A stretch of DNA of 64,000 nt, taken from contig OX595988.1 of the NCBI GenBank assembly GCA_951394045.1, positions 3,363,352 through 3,427,351 of the forward strand. The letters are read 5' to 3'. The stretch is from Nitzschia sp. DOCU1 (taxonomy: Eukaryota > Bacillariophyta > Bacillariophyceae > Bacillariales > Bacillariaceae). Of the stretch, positions 1-10,695 are shown piece after piece. The position numbers were made by a program, and so were the translations under genes. Every line of letters starts with the position of its first letter. The stretch's first letter is position 1. The notes under the pieces were generated by a model. The model searched no databases. It was given only the letters and a program-made list of their open reading frames with translations, and had not been told where the DNA came from.

Positions 1-983
1 TGAGAGCGTTGCTCACCTCAAACAGACTGCCTGGGCCGCAAGAGTCGTCACAACTTCTAACACTGCTCCAGCGTCTGCTAGTGACTGCTCAAGGAGGACG
101 AAAGCAGGCGGGAATATCAACACAACAAAACCAACCAAAGCAAAATGATTATGATCGTTCTTCACTTCAGAATGCACCGGAAACCCGAGGAGGGCCACGA
201 AGCGGTGGATCAGGACTAGCCGCTGTTGTTGCTACCAGTAGCATGAATGAAGCGATGGATTTTTCATCATCCAGCACTCCAGCAGCAGCAGCAGCAGCAG
301 CAGGAACGTCCTCCCAAGAACACAACAACTCGAAGAATTCGCAACGCGACGACCAGTCGACCAGGAGGCTAGCGCAAAAAGAAGCCCAGGTATCGGAACT
401 GCTTATGCTTCTTTCTTCACTGAGACAGTATAATTGGGAAAATGAAATATTGGATCATAACGTACCATATGATCAACAAGGGAATCCGCAGTCCCAGCAG
501 CAGTCGCGTGTGGTGCTTCCCTCTAATAGTACAGACACCAGCAAGCGCCCGTTTTTGTGGTGGGACACGGCCGCCGCCTCCTCGTCGCCCTCCTCCGCCT
601 GCGGCAACATACTATTAGGCGCACTCGGAAACCAAATGCTGTTCCAACAGCAAACTGTACGTGGTGCTGCGATGCCTCCACCGCAGCATGCTCCGCATTC
701 GCCACATCATGCTGGTGCTGCCAACCTTACTGCGACTTTACTAGTAAACCAGTATGCACAGCCCCCAGTAAAAAGGGCAGCGGCAACAACAAGAACGTCA
801 TTTTCCACAACAACAACCACCCGGTACCAGCACCAAGAACAGGCGCCGCAGCAGCATCAACACGATCCGCCAGCACCACAGAACAACGATCTTCTTCGAC
901 AAGCTTTACTCGAGTATCTTGTACAACAGCAGGCGGCAAACAACAAGAACAAGAAGAACAACAGTGGTGGCGGCGGTTCTTAG
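1..983 (+). CDS. 3' part of a Gln/Ser/Asn-rich hypothetical protein (5' end outside window)
   Basis: An open frame enters from the left edge and runs to a TAG at 981-983, so only the C-terminal ~326 residues are visible. There is no ATG at the first visible codons. The sequence is low-complexity: Gln, Ser, Asn and Ala rich, with a run of eight alanines encoded by a GCA/CAG-type microsatellite near 280-303, and a final Asn/Lys then Gly-rich tail. Short amphipathic stretches such as LLTLLQRLLV near the start and LLRQALLEYLVQQQ near the end are the only ordered-looking parts. The composition resembles the C-terminal tails of heat-shock-factor-type regulators (compare the HSF gene at 48-49 kb), but no DNA-binding domain is in view, so this link is only a guess. 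Biased, uninterrupted coding over ~980 bases supports a real exon. Confidence 0.55.
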   Translation, partial: RALLTSNRLPGPQESSQLLTLLQRLLVTAQGGRKQAGISTQQNQPKQNDYDRSSLQNAPETRGGPRSGGSGLAAVVATSSMNEAMDFSSSSTPAAAAAAAGTSSQEHNNSKNSQRDDQSTRRLAQKEAQVSELLMLLSSLRQYNWENEILDHNVPYDQQGNPQSQQQSRVVLPSNSTDTSKRPFLWWDTAAASSSPSSACGNILLGALGNQMLFQQQTVRGAAMPPPQHAPHSPHHAGAANLTATLLVNQYAQPPVKRAAATTRTSFSTTTTTRYQHQEQAPQQHQHDPPAPQNNDLLRQALLEYLVQQQAANNKNKKNNSGGGGS

Positions 984-1811
984 TTGGGATTGTCGCATGT
1001 GTCCCACGATGATGTATGTAACTTATACTTCGATTAGTGGGTGCTACTACTACTACGACCGACACCAGCACCACCACCTCGCCACGACGAGCCTCCTCCT
1101 CAAGAAAACATGCTGGAACTGCTTTGGGGATGTCGTGTTGTGGCTCGATGATCCACTTCTTCTTCTTCTTCCTCTTCTTTTCTTGTTGCTACACTTTCCC
1201 AAACACAAATAGAGTTGCACTTGTTAGTGGTCGACGCAAAGATCGTATTATAAGCATCAATTTTTGTCGGCGGTACTACTAGCTAGTATCAGCATGCATC
1301 ATGAGGAGGACGATGTTATTTTTAGTACTACTAGTAGCACCACTGTCGTCCCCCTTCTTGTTACCAACAGAACATGGGAACAAGAACAAGCATCTTTTCT
1401 AGAATTACAGCTCCGAGTACTAGGTGCCGGAATAGAAACTTGTATCATAGACAAACTGACTTGCCATAGTGCCGGGAATAGCGGTTCTCTTCTGCAGAGA
1501 AATGTGAGGGCAGGATTGCGCGGTTGGGTCTCAGAATTGCTATGACTGCTTGGATTCAAAAGAGGGAGTATGCCCCCCAAAAGGGGGGCAAGATGAACCA
1601 AAAAGACCACAGTACATACAAGGCGAAACTCCGCGATGACCGGACGAGATGACGCCACCCAAGGGCGTGCCTGACATGCCCCAAGGATTGACGATTAGAT
1701 CATGTACATCTTCCAATCTCGACTCGTTTGCGAAAGTGACTGCCATTTCTTCCTCGATTCTTCCAAAGAAAAGATCACATTCTCGACGCTTGCTGTCTTG
1801 TCACAACAAGA
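984..1811. other. Intergenic region upstream of the kinesin gene
   Basis: No convincing gene. It holds a TAC/GAC and a TTC/CTT microsatellite-like stretch (about 1048-1070 and 1155-1180) and a strong GC hairpin at 1571-1590 (eight-base arms TGCCCCCC/GGGGGGCA around AAAA). The last ~200 bases must contain the kinesin promoter and 5' UTR. Confidence 0.5.
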
Positions 1812-4593
1812 ATGACAGCCCCAGTTCCCGGCCAGAACAAGCCGCCGGTCCAGAACAAAGGCGGCAGCGACACGTCTGCCAATGTCCGTGTCGTTTCTCG
1901 TGTCCGTCCACTCGCCCAGTACGAGTTGGAGAAGGGGTGCAAGCCGGTAGTGACCAAGGTACCGAATATAACTGGCGAAGGACCCGAAACGTTACAGATA
2001 AATCAGCCCGAACAGCGGTGGTTTGAATTGGACGCTGTGTTGGATATAGATTGTTCGCAGCAGGAGGTTTACGAAAAAAGTGGGGCGTACAAGGCCATTT
2101 CTGAAGATCTCTTTTCAGGATTTAATTGTACGGTGAGTTGTTGCTGGGTTGTGGCTGGGGAAAAATAGAGTAAAGGGGGTGTGACTATTTGACTTTTTTC
2201 TACGATGTGAGATCTAACGACATTCGTCGTCTGCTCCTCTCGAACAACGTTCCAGATTCTCGCTTATGGTCAAACTGGAGCTGGAAAGGTGAGATTGATT
2301 TTGTTGTGGAGAAAAGGGCGTGTCCGTTATCTAGTTGCAAACGCATGGTGATCTAGCTTGGAGTGAATCGTTTGCTTGCTGTGTATTCACTTATATGTCC
2401 GTCTTTGTGCTCGCTGTTTTGCGTCGTCAGACGTTCACCATGGGGACCGCCGCCAAGAATGTTGCACTTATTAACGAAACAGACGGCGTGATCCCTCGGG
2501 CGGTAAAGGACTTGTTTGACAATATCAACTCGAAATGCGATAGCAACGCGCATGTCGAATTAAGCTATATGGAAGTTTACAATGAAGAAATTCGAGACTT
2601 GCTCAATCCGGCCGCTAACGGAAGCAGTCAATTGCGAATACGGGAAACGATGACTGGAGAAGTTTACGTGCGTGGTCTTGTGGCGCGGACTGTTGGCAAT
2701 CCTGCGGAAATTGGCAAACTGATGGAAGAAGCGTCTAGTCGTCGCGTCGTTGCTTCAACCAAAATGAATGCGGAATCGAGTCGAAGTCACGCTATTTGTG
2801 TTCTCAGGGTTAAGGGCGTTTTGGAGGATTCCACCAAATTTCAGTCCAAGCTTACGCTGGTAGATTTAGCTGGAAGTGAACGTATCAAGAAAACGGAAGC
2901 CAAGGGCAATCGAGCGCAAGAAGGTATCAACATCAACAAGGGTCTCTTTGTATTGGGACAAGTGGTTAGTGCGTTGGCAGAGCAGCGACCTAAGTTCAAA
3001 CGCAAACCTCCGTTTCGAGATTCCAAGTTGACCAGACTTTTGCAGGATAGTTTGGGTGGAAACTCGAGAACAATTATGATCGCCTGTTGTAGTCCCGCCG
3101 ATTTCAACTTGGAAGAAACCATCAATACGCTTCGGTATGCGACACAAGCCCGCAATATCAAGAATACTGCAACGGCCAATGTGGTACAGCAGATCTCACA
3201 AGAAGAAGCCATGAAATTGCAACGAGAAAATCAACTTTTGAAGCAACAAGTGGAGGATTTGCAAGAGGCAATTCGAAAGTTAACGGAGGACGTCACGGAA
3301 GAAGACTTGAATCGATCCATAGCCATGATCCATGAGGCACAACATCGCACTATGCACTTGGCGGATGGGGAACTAGTCTCGCCGCTCCCTGCACCGCCTG
3401 GAACGGTTTCTCCCAGCGCCAAACGCCACTTGCCCCTTACGCCGGAAATGGAGATTCCACCGGGTAAAACGAGCGACTTAGAAGAGGATGAGGATTTGGA
3501 CAGTGACGAGGGAGCTGCCATGAGCGAAGGAGAGGATGTACCAGGACCACTTGAAGCCCATTCACACCATACTCGCAGCTCACGATCTGGCAAGCCCATG
3601 AGCTTGGATGCGCACTTTGGCTCGCAATCAAATATTCACCATGGGCCCGATGATGAAACTAGCTTGGCATTGGAAGACGTGTTGCCGGGGCTGCGATCAG
3701 ACCGCAGTGTAGCGACGAATGCGTCTACAAAATCGTATCAGGAATTGGAAGAAGAAAATCAAATCCTTCATTACAAGTTGCGCAAGACGCAAGTAGATAT
3801 GAAGGCGTCCATGACCCAGTCTGCCATTGAATTGCCAGCACTCAAGGCTCAAGTCGAGATGTTGCGAGACGAATTGAACGAATCAATGATGCTCGAAACT
3901 GAAGCCGAAGTCCTCCGTCAAGAATTGGAAGAAGCCAAGGCCGATCGAGACTCTGCGACACTGGCGGCACGGCAATTGGCGGCGTTTATGGAAAAGCAAA
4001 AGTCCGAGACGGGCTTTCGTGGAGACGAATTGGAGAAAAAGCGAATGTGGTACTTTCACAAACGTCTTGATGAACAGTGGGTCGAATTCGTTGTTTCCAT
4101 GTTGGCTTCTTTCAAGGAACAAATGCGCTTGTTGGGCGATTACTTTGATATGGTGGTGACAGTGGTTGAGTCGCCCGATATCCTGACAATGTTGGGACCT
4201 CAAGCCGCCAAGAAACGTCAAGCTGGTGGATGGTGGGGTGGTTTTGGTCACAAGCAAGTAGACGAGAAGACTGGGACCGAAGAGAAGGAACTGCGGCATC
4301 GTCTTTTGGGCGAGCACATCAAATTTTTCAACGCTCGTTTAGTGGAAATTGAAGACGAGATCAACAATCGTTCCGAAAGTGTCGATGCGATCCTGGAGGG
4401 CCTCAACTACGAGCGAGAAGAGATGGAAGGCGAGCTAGACGAAACCGAGTTTGTCCGAGACTTCTTCTCTGCAAAGGGAGAAAAGCTTTTGAAACATTTG
4501 ACGGAACTCATGACCGGCCCGCTTTACTCCATGTCGGCCCTTGATGCAAGTATAGCAAACCTGCCGAGCACTCGGCAAACAATGACACTCTAA
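1812..4593 (+). CDS. Kinesin with N-terminal motor (kinesin-4-like), three exons
   Basis: Microtubule motor of 838 residues. Exons are 1812-2132, 2256-2288 and 2431-4593; both introns (123 and 142 bases) have GT-AG ends and joining them keeps the frame. The motor domain occupies about residues 20-390: start NVRVVSRVRPLAQ, P-loop AYGQTGAGKT, switch I in NAESSRSHAI, switch II LVDLAGSE, then the RDSKLTRLLQDSLGG and NTLRYATQARNIKN signatures. The P-loop sits on the 33-base middle exon, with GK|T split by the second intron. After the motor come a coiled coil, an acidic linker and further coiled coils. The phrase VASTKMNAESSRSHAI and the N-terminal motor plus long coiled coil suggest kinesin-4 (KIF4/KIF21) relatives, but subfamily assignment needs a tree. 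The ATG at 1812 begins the frame that contains the motor start and is the only sensible choice. Confidence 0.93.
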
Positions 4594-5219
4594 TAGTATG
4601 CCCCATCCATCGCGAATGAATCAAGTTCCATTCGAGTAGTAGAACGACTTGATCACATGGCTCGACGCCTCTGCGTACAACAGACAAATTTGGAGGAGCA
4701 AGCCATAAGCTAGCATACAATCTGCATTCTAGTAGCTAGTAGCGTCCATCTACTTAAACTAGTTGCAGAACTAAAATAGAGCTACTCAACAACTTTGTTC
4801 AGTGCTTGGCAAATATGGAGCAGCAAAGAATATGCCAGCATACCACTCACCATCTTGGAACACATTAGTAGCAGCAGCGTTCATCGCCTAGTAGCACTCT
4901 TCGTAGTCGTATCTTTATCAATACTATCAGAGAACTCAACGTAGCTCTACTAATATCCTAGGTGACGAGTATCGTTCCAGCGAGCAAATAGATTGATCCT
5001 TTTCAGTCGTCAAGGTACACTAGCACCGCAGCGTCGAATAGTCCTGAGGAAGTTTGAATCTTCCTTGATTTACTTGTATAGGACTATCTTGAAATGATTC
5101 AGTGTCTCGATGTAATGCATATAGGATTATAATAGTAATTTAGGCTGTTTCTGGAAAATAATGATAATAATAGTCATATTCGTCCTCGTTCTTACCGGTC
5201 CTGTTGTTAGTCGCCCCGA
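4594..5219. other. Convergent 3' flanks of kinesin and eIF4E genes
   Basis: AT-richer sequence between two genes whose 3' ends face each other. Short words such as TAGTAG, CTAGTAG and ACTAGTT recur, as in most spacers of this window. No open frame, RNA gene or clear repeat is seen; it should contain both polyadenylation regions. Confidence 0.5.
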
Positions 5220-5885
5220 CTAGGACGATGTGGAAGAAGAGGTTTCGCTCTTGCCGTGAGCGGCGGCGGTCTCAAAATCGCGAAAGTGAAAATTGAAGCG
5301 ATAATGCTCATCTTGATGAAGACACTCCAAGGCTTGCTTTCGGACCTTGCCCACCACGTCTGTGTTTTTCGTGTTGAGCCACACTTCCAGTTTGTAAATG
5401 GGATGCTTGCCCTTGGATTTGTCAACGACGCGAATGCCAACAACGTGCTGGTCATCGATACGTCCCTCCATGACACCGTGGGCAAGTTCTTGCCAGTATT
5501 GATCTAGCAATTCTGGTGGCAAGTAGTGCTTGGCATAGAGCTCGCCGACGCACCGCGCATCTTCCCACTCCGGTCGAACTCCCTTTTGGAACAAGCTGTA
5601 CTCGAGATGCTTCGCTATCGCCCGATGCTCTCCCAGAGTGTTTCGAGTCGACTTGAGGAAGAACGTCTTGCTTGGAAGAGGTAAATGATGGAGATCCATG
5701 TGGAAGGCCTCTTGCGTCGGATGCGCAAAAAAATGAGAGACTTCTTTGACGCCTTCCTTCCACTCGTCTTCCGACTGGTTGAAGCGTTTGTTGCAGATGT
5801 GCTTCCAAAGCACCCACTCAACGGTCTCTCGGACGTTGTCGTCCTTCTTTTCTTCAGTCATCACTGTTGTCATGGTGGTTGTCAT
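5220..5885 (-). CDS. Divergent eukaryotic translation initiation factor 4E (cap-binding protein)
   Basis: A 221-residue protein with the eIF4E layout, which binds the mRNA 5' cap for translation initiation. Visible signposts: WVLW (W24, W27) as in the W-x-L-W start of the fold; W42 in DEWKEGVKEV, in the place of the first cap-stacking Trp; YSLFQKGVRPEWED with W107-E108 in the place of the second cap-stacking Trp and the following Glu; YWQELAHGVMEGRIDD; and KLEVW (W169) near the phosphate-binding side. The dorsal Trp that normally contacts eIF4G (the TVE-x-F-W segment) reads TQEAFH, so His62 replaces it. There is also an insertion of about 15 residues before YSLF. The ATG at 5885 is the first in frame. 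It is probably a specialised eIF4E isoform; a cap-binding paralogue with another role is possible. Confidence 0.72.
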   Translation of the reverse strand: MTTTMTTVMTEEKKDDNVRETVEWVLWKHICNKRFNQSEDEWKEGVKEVSHFFAHPTQEAFHMDLHHLPLPSKTFFLKSTRNTLGEHRAIAKHLEYSLFQKGVRPEWEDARCVGELYAKHYLPPELLDQYWQELAHGVMEGRIDDQHVVGIRVVDKSKGKHPIYKLEVWLNTKNTDVVGKVRKQALECLHQDEHYRFNFHFRDFETAAAHGKSETSSSTSS

Positions 5886-6363
5886 GATTTGCTAGCTTGT
5901 TGGGTATCCCTTCAAATGCACGCAGGTAGGGAAAGTGAGATCGTCATCTCGAGCGATGAAGGCGAGATCGGGTTCCGGGCGAGACAATAGTGCGTCTGGG
6001 GAGGTTCTCATTTTGGGTCATCATCGATCCGATCCCGAACTCCACGTGCCACCACTCGGATGGATCGAATCCACAGCGAACACCAATCAAAATAGCCCCG
6101 CCCCGAACGCTCAACTGCCGCCGGGTGGAACAACCTCGACGCGACACGTCATCACCAGAGGTGCACGGAGTATCCATTGGCGAAGCGCCGGCACAGCTCT
6201 AGTACTCGCGCCGGGCGGACAACTTTCTCCTATCAAACGGACAAAAGCCACTCCAACAAATTCCAATCTCCCATCCCCTGGATGAATTATCAAACCATGG
6301 GCCAAGCACCAGTATCATCATAAGTCGCGTGCATATCATTTCCCCCAGAAGACGATCAATAAC
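5886..6363. other. Spacer between eIF4E and the FkbM relic
   Basis: Upstream of the minus-strand eIF4E gene, so its promoter lies here. I see overlapping short open frames in several phases but none with protein-like composition or homology. Confidence 0.4.
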
Positions 6364-7354
6364 ATGAAGACCTTCTTTGTTTCACTATGTGTTTTGTGTG
6401 CATTATTGGGTTTTCGGGAGCAGACGCGGCGCGGCAGCAAAGCATGTCTTTCCATCACCTCCCCCGCCAATGCGTGGTTGCAATCATGACTCGCAGCCCA
6501 ACATTATTAATGCTCCTCCACCGGTTGAGCAAAGACAAACATCAAACGACAAAAATGTCGATGCTGAGAAGAAATGCCCATGTTATTTGCCATCGAGTGA
6601 TGAATTCAAGTCCCAATCCGGTCAAGATGAATATGGATTATGTTGTCAAGGAGTCTTTGTAGAGTTTGGTGCAAGGGACGGGATTACGCATTCCAATACA
6701 TATGTATACGAAAAGAACTTTGGATGGAAGGGATTACTTTTCGAGGTTGATGCTGTGGAGCACCAAATGCTAGTACAGAATGATCGACCCAATTCCAATG
6801 TTGTGTTGGGGCCTGTATGTCCTTCCACCATGGACAATGTGACTATTTTCTTGTCCACAATTCCAGGATTTACGGGGACAAGTGATACATATGGTACGGC
6901 AATCCATCGCGGCGTTTTGTAGCATGACACCACGAGTGTCGCTAATTTATTCTACTTTTGCTTTCTTCTGCGGTTTTCGTCCATGCGTCGCTTTCTTGCC
7001 ATCACCACAGAACCACATCGCTACCAATCCGATGGCTGTTCGAGAAACACAAATCTTTCAATGTCATCACTTGGTGACGGAATCGAATCGACTACATGAC
7101 TATTGATACCGAAGGTTCCGAGCCCGATATTGTCAAAGATTTTCCGTGGAACGATTTTGATGTACGCGTCGTACAGATTGAGCAACTTTTGGAAAGCAAG
7201 TTGCTTTTCTTCTCAAGCGGGAAAGAAGCAAGCAATTGTAGAACACTTGCAGAGTTTCGGATATCGATTACTTTCTGAGTTTCCCGTGGGAAGTGGCAGG
7301 ACGACGATTGATTTGATCTTTACCAAAGATATCCTCGACCCGTTTTTGGAATAG
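6364..7354 (+). pseudogene. Decayed FkbM-family methyltransferase
   Basis: FkbM-type proteins are SAM-dependent O-methyltransferases. The hallmarks are present but spread over different frames. The ATG at 6364 opens a secretory-looking leader (MKTFFVSLCVLCALLGF) in frame 1. The N-terminal fold (GVFVEFGARDGITHSNT, then EKNFGWKGLLFEVD) is in frame 2 and stops at 6920-6922. The motif DYMTIDTEGSEPDIV follows at about 7090 in frame 1, and the end (FGYRLLSEFPVGSG...DLIF) in frame 2 to 7354. At least three frame changes and a stop are needed to follow the family order. No GT-AG introns explain them, so I read this as a pseudogene, or an allele with assembly errors. Read support for indels near 6410, 6920, 7080 and 7220 would decide. 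Confidence 0.7.
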
Positions 7355-7965
7355 ACCAAAGCGGCAGAGAAAATCTCCCGGATTCGGCCGCGTAAGGGAC
7401 AAAAGTTAAAAGAAAGGGACCACCGATAGATAATCAAAGTGGTAACAGAGAAGGAATACTTGATGGAGTAGTACGCTACTACTCGGTAGTAAGGTGTAGT
7501 GGTTTATAGCCCGTATCTTTTCGACTCGAACATCACGATTGTTCTGTTGTTAGAATGCATTCGCAGAATACTTGGTAGTGGAGACGACTGGTAGTAGTAG
7601 AAGATCGGTTAATGCGTAACAGTGTCGGTGCGGCAATTTCGTTCGATTCGATAGTAATCCCTTGTTCGATGGTCGGCCGATTCCGAACACTTTGTGAGAG
7701 ACGAAAAGTATGGTTATGGGGGTACGAGCGAGCTTCCGGCGTCTTAGTAGTAAGTCTCTAACAACAACTGTTATGTAGTAGATAGAGGGGAATCGTCTCT
7801 ACAATCTAGCAAGCTCCTAGCGGTAGGTTGCTCGTTACCGTGCGTCGCATTGCCCCAGTAGAGTAGCCTACTAGTCAAAAAGCCGGCGATGGATTCATGA
7901 TATCTGGTATTGTTATTTCTATTATCTATCTACTACTAGCGATGAATGTGACGCTAGCTAGGAGT
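7355..7965. other. Spacer, 3' side of the GDPD gene
   Basis: Convergent flank between the FkbM relic and the minus-strand phosphodiesterase. It is rich in TAGTAG and CTACTAC words; no gene or RNA is recognisable. Confidence 0.45.
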
Positions 7966-9237
7966 CTAGGCTGCTATTGTCGCGTCCGTCACGTTGCGTT
8001 GACCAACGATTGCAGAAACCGCGTCTGCCACAAAGAAACTACTGTCTCCTTGTAATTCTTGTAGCATGCGATTCCGCCAATTGAGTAGTACATCTGGTCG
8101 ATTGATGCATACTTGTTGAACGCCAGTTTCCAAAATTGTCAAATACATGGATTCGTCTTCATTTCCGACATCCCAGTACTTGTCAGCACAATCACTCGCC
8201 ATGCCAATGGGACCCCGCATCCAAATCATGCTAGCGAAACCAGCCGCATGAATCTCTTGAACACGCGATTTGGTACACGTATCGTACTTGAGATGAACTT
8301 CGGTCGCACCACAATTCTTGGCGCATTGTAGGAAATCCTCGCCCACATTATCTGCAAACAAGGCTCCTGTAGGATACAATCTTGTATCGCGACGCAAGTC
8401 TCGTAATTGTCGTAATCGTTCATGATCAAAGGACGAATAACCTACTTGATTCATCATGTCCAGTCGTTCGACAATTTCTAAGGTCGGTTCAACCGTTCCT
8501 TGTCCCTTGAGTTCAATCTTGATGCAGAGTCCACTTTGCTTGGCATCCACCAGAACGTCTTCTAATTTGGGAATGTACCCGCGTTCTATCGCTTCTGGTG
8601 GACATCCAAATTCCTTGTAATTGGGATTAAAGCGTAGCTTTTCCAACGCTTCTTGGTAGGTATAATCGAGAATACTACCCGATACCCCACAATAATTGTC
8701 CAAGAGTCCCGGATTTTCGTCCGTCCCATCGCCATGAAAGACTACCACGGTACCACATTTGAGACAAAAGACATCCAATTCGACAGCGTCACAGCCCATC
8801 TCGGCACACTCCATAAATCCAGCTCGTGTATTTTCCAATTCACGATATAAACATCCTCGATGTCCCACAATCCAAGGCAATGGTCGGTTAAGTGGGAAAG
8901 TGTTGTTGCTGCTGCTAGTACTGGCAGTGACAGTCGTCGGATCCAGTTGGAGAGCATGTCGCAAAGACTTTTCTAACCCAACCGTCATGGCCGAAGTAAT
9001 ACTAGCGCCATCTTCGCTTTCTGTAGAAAAGAAAGCGTCGGAAGAGGTTTCCGAAAGACTGCATTTCACCCAGGACGACAGAGGACTGTTGGCAGTAGAC
9101 GGCCACACAGGACGAAGAAATGCCGATACTTCTCTCGACAATGTCGTCATTGTCAACAGAAAGATCGTCAGCAAAACCGAAGCGCCATTATGGCGTAGTC
9201 GTCGGAAGGAAGTGTTGTTGCCGTTGTGTTTCGTCAT
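7966..9237 (-). CDS. Glycerophosphodiester phosphodiesterase (GDPD family), probably organelle-targeted or secretory
   Basis: Hydrolyses glycerophosphodiesters to glycerol-3-phosphate and an alcohol. The protein is 423 residues from the ATG at 9237; the frame is open further upstream but has no ATG there. Catalytic TIM-barrel motifs are in order: GHRG (H126, R127), ENT (E135, N136), ELD (E153, D155) and FHGD (H168), then KIELKG in the middle strand and a C-terminal WMRGP/INRPD region. The N-terminus has a hydrophobic signal segment (about residues 19-34, VLLTIFLLTM) followed by REVSAF|LRP. That resembles the ASAFAP-type motif with Phe at +1 that sends diatom proteins across the plastid membranes, so a plastid location is plausible but inferred. 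Phosphate scavenging or lipid remodelling would be the expected role. Confidence 0.88.
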   Translation of the reverse strand: MTKHNGNNTSFRRLRHNGASVLLTIFLLTMTTLSREVSAFLRPVWPSTANSPLSSWVKCSLSETSSDAFFSTESEDGASITSAMTVGLEKSLRHALQLDPTTVTASTSSSNNTFPLNRPLPWIVGHRGCLYRELENTRAGFMECAEMGCDAVELDVFCLKCGTVVVFHGDGTDENPGLLDNYCGVSGSILDYTYQEALEKLRFNPNYKEFGCPPEAIERGYIPKLEDVLVDAKQSGLCIKIELKGQGTVEPTLEIVERLDMMNQVGYSSFDHERLRQLRDLRRDTRLYPTGALFADNVGEDFLQCAKNCGATEVHLKYDTCTKSRVQEIHAAGFASMIWMRGPIGMASDCADKYWDVGNEDESMYLTILETGVQQVCINRPDVLLNWRNRMLQELQGDSSFFVADAVSAIVGQRNVTDATIAA

Positions 9238-9775
9238 GATGCTGTTGTTGTTGTTGTGGGAATCTCGGCCACTCTTCCAAGAATCTTCAATGTTGTTTGT
9301 CCTTGTCGACGAGTTCCGCAAGAATGAAACACTCGGGGTGCGTCACAGCGGCGGTTGTTCTCTTGAAGAAGGAGTTGTGTGTGTGTGAGTGTCAAGTGAG
9401 AATGCTTGGCGGGAAGGTAGAGGTGTCTTGTCCTTCAGAAGGACGAGCAGTTGCGGTGTCTTGCAAAATGTGACCACAGATTTCTCATTGGTGTCAACGC
9501 GTTTGACAGATTCTTCGTCGGGAATCTCGCGTCGTCGACGTGGTTCGTCGGTGGGAAGGTGGAGTCGCCAGCTGACGTCATTTGGTCGTGTTTGTCAACG
9601 GGAGAAGAAGAAGAAGCGGGGGAACCCAAAAATATGGGGGAGAATTGATTGAAGATAAGTTGACTCAAACGAATGTACGATGCGTCGATCTCGATAGCAG
9701 CAAAACGCAGCGAGAAAAATGACAACGACCTTCATCACAACTTGTCGTTGCCTTCTTTGCATTTTGCGTTTAAAC
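9238..9775. other. Divergent promoter region between GDPD and the 163-residue gene
   Basis: About 540 bases separate two genes reading away from each other, so both promoters lie here. A perfect TGACGTCA palindrome at 9573-9580 is the only recognisable site. Short open frames on both strands are not protein-like. Confidence 0.5.
9573..9580. promoter_or_regulatory. CRE/bZIP-type palindrome TGACGTCA
   Basis: A perfect eight-base palindrome about 200 bases upstream of the ATG at 9776 and 340 bases upstream of the GDPD ATG. The core TGACGT/ACGTCA is the known CO2/cAMP-response core in a diatom (Phaeodactylum). Function here is inferred. Confidence 0.35.
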
Positions 9776-10374
9776 ATGTCGTCGTCTTTTCCTTATCCTC
9801 AGCATTTGCTTCATGGAGTGATCGAGCCACAATGGTTTCCAGATCGTAAACAGGAAACCGAATCCGCGTGAGTACGGTGTTGGAAGGACTTATCTGCTCC
9901 ACTATGCTATGATTGTGGCCTCACTTGAAGAACCTTTCCTTCCTTGTTGAATCTATTTACACCTATATTCTCAGTTTGACGGCTATTGAAGCCGCCGAAG
10001 AAGCACACATGCAATATTTACACAAGATTGTCACGGAATTCTCTCCGATTGCGGGTGCCGTCGTCATTGGCAAAACGCCCATCACGGCGTCGCGATCTAG
10101 CACTCCCAGTGGACGCCGGAATCGGCAACGCCGCACTACGGCACAAGCGGATGCGGCCACAGGAGGTGCCGCTGCTGCTGCTGCTCCCGTGACTACTCCA
10201 ACGGCTACTACTACTGCTGTGGAGGACGCTAGCAATGCTGCCGCTACTGGCATGGCGATGATGATGATGTCACCTCCCCCCATTTCATCCTCGCAGCGGT
10301 TTTGGAATCGGACCTCGTCGGCACGGCGATTGAGCAGTGGGACGAATCGAACGACAGTACAACAACACCATTAA
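9776..10374 (+). CDS. Hypothetical 163-residue protein, two exons
   Basis: Exon 1 is 9776-9867 and exon 2 is 9975-10374, joined across a 107-base GT-AG intron (GTGAGT donor, TTCTCAG acceptor) that restores the frame within an Ala codon. Without splicing the first ATG frame would stop at once after the donor. The first ~65 residues look ordered, with MSSSFPYPQHLLHGVIEPQWFPD and then a helix-prone stretch around AAEEAHMQYLHKIVTEF. The rest is Ala/Thr-rich with a run of four Met and a basic C-terminal part (SARRLSSGTNRTT). I do not recognise a family. The clean intron and the frame-restoring join are the main support for a real gene. Confidence 0.6.
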
Positions 10375-10695
10375 CCATGAACAGCATCGTTCTGTTGGAA
10401 CTTTGGTTCTAGTAGTGGTTTGAACGACCGGACTGTAGAATGGGTCTGCCTATTATTGGTTTTCTGTGGTCCGACGGCTAGACTTGCTAGCTAGTTACAT
10501 TGTACCAAATAGTGCAACTGTTGTACTCTACACGTCACTTTTGCTGTATCGCAAGAATGACGACTTTCAGGTTGAATAGTTGACATTCGGTAGTACAGTT
10601 ATTGTGTGTAGTAGTAAAACTCTATACGTTCTCTATATCTTTATATTGTAAGACCAGCACTATCACTGGTCCGTACCTACTCAACAGTCCATCAT
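10375..10695. other. Convergent 3' spacer
   Basis: Between the 3' ends of the 163-residue gene and the minus-strand cyclin. Rich in TAGT/CTAG words; nothing else seen. Confidence 0.45.
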
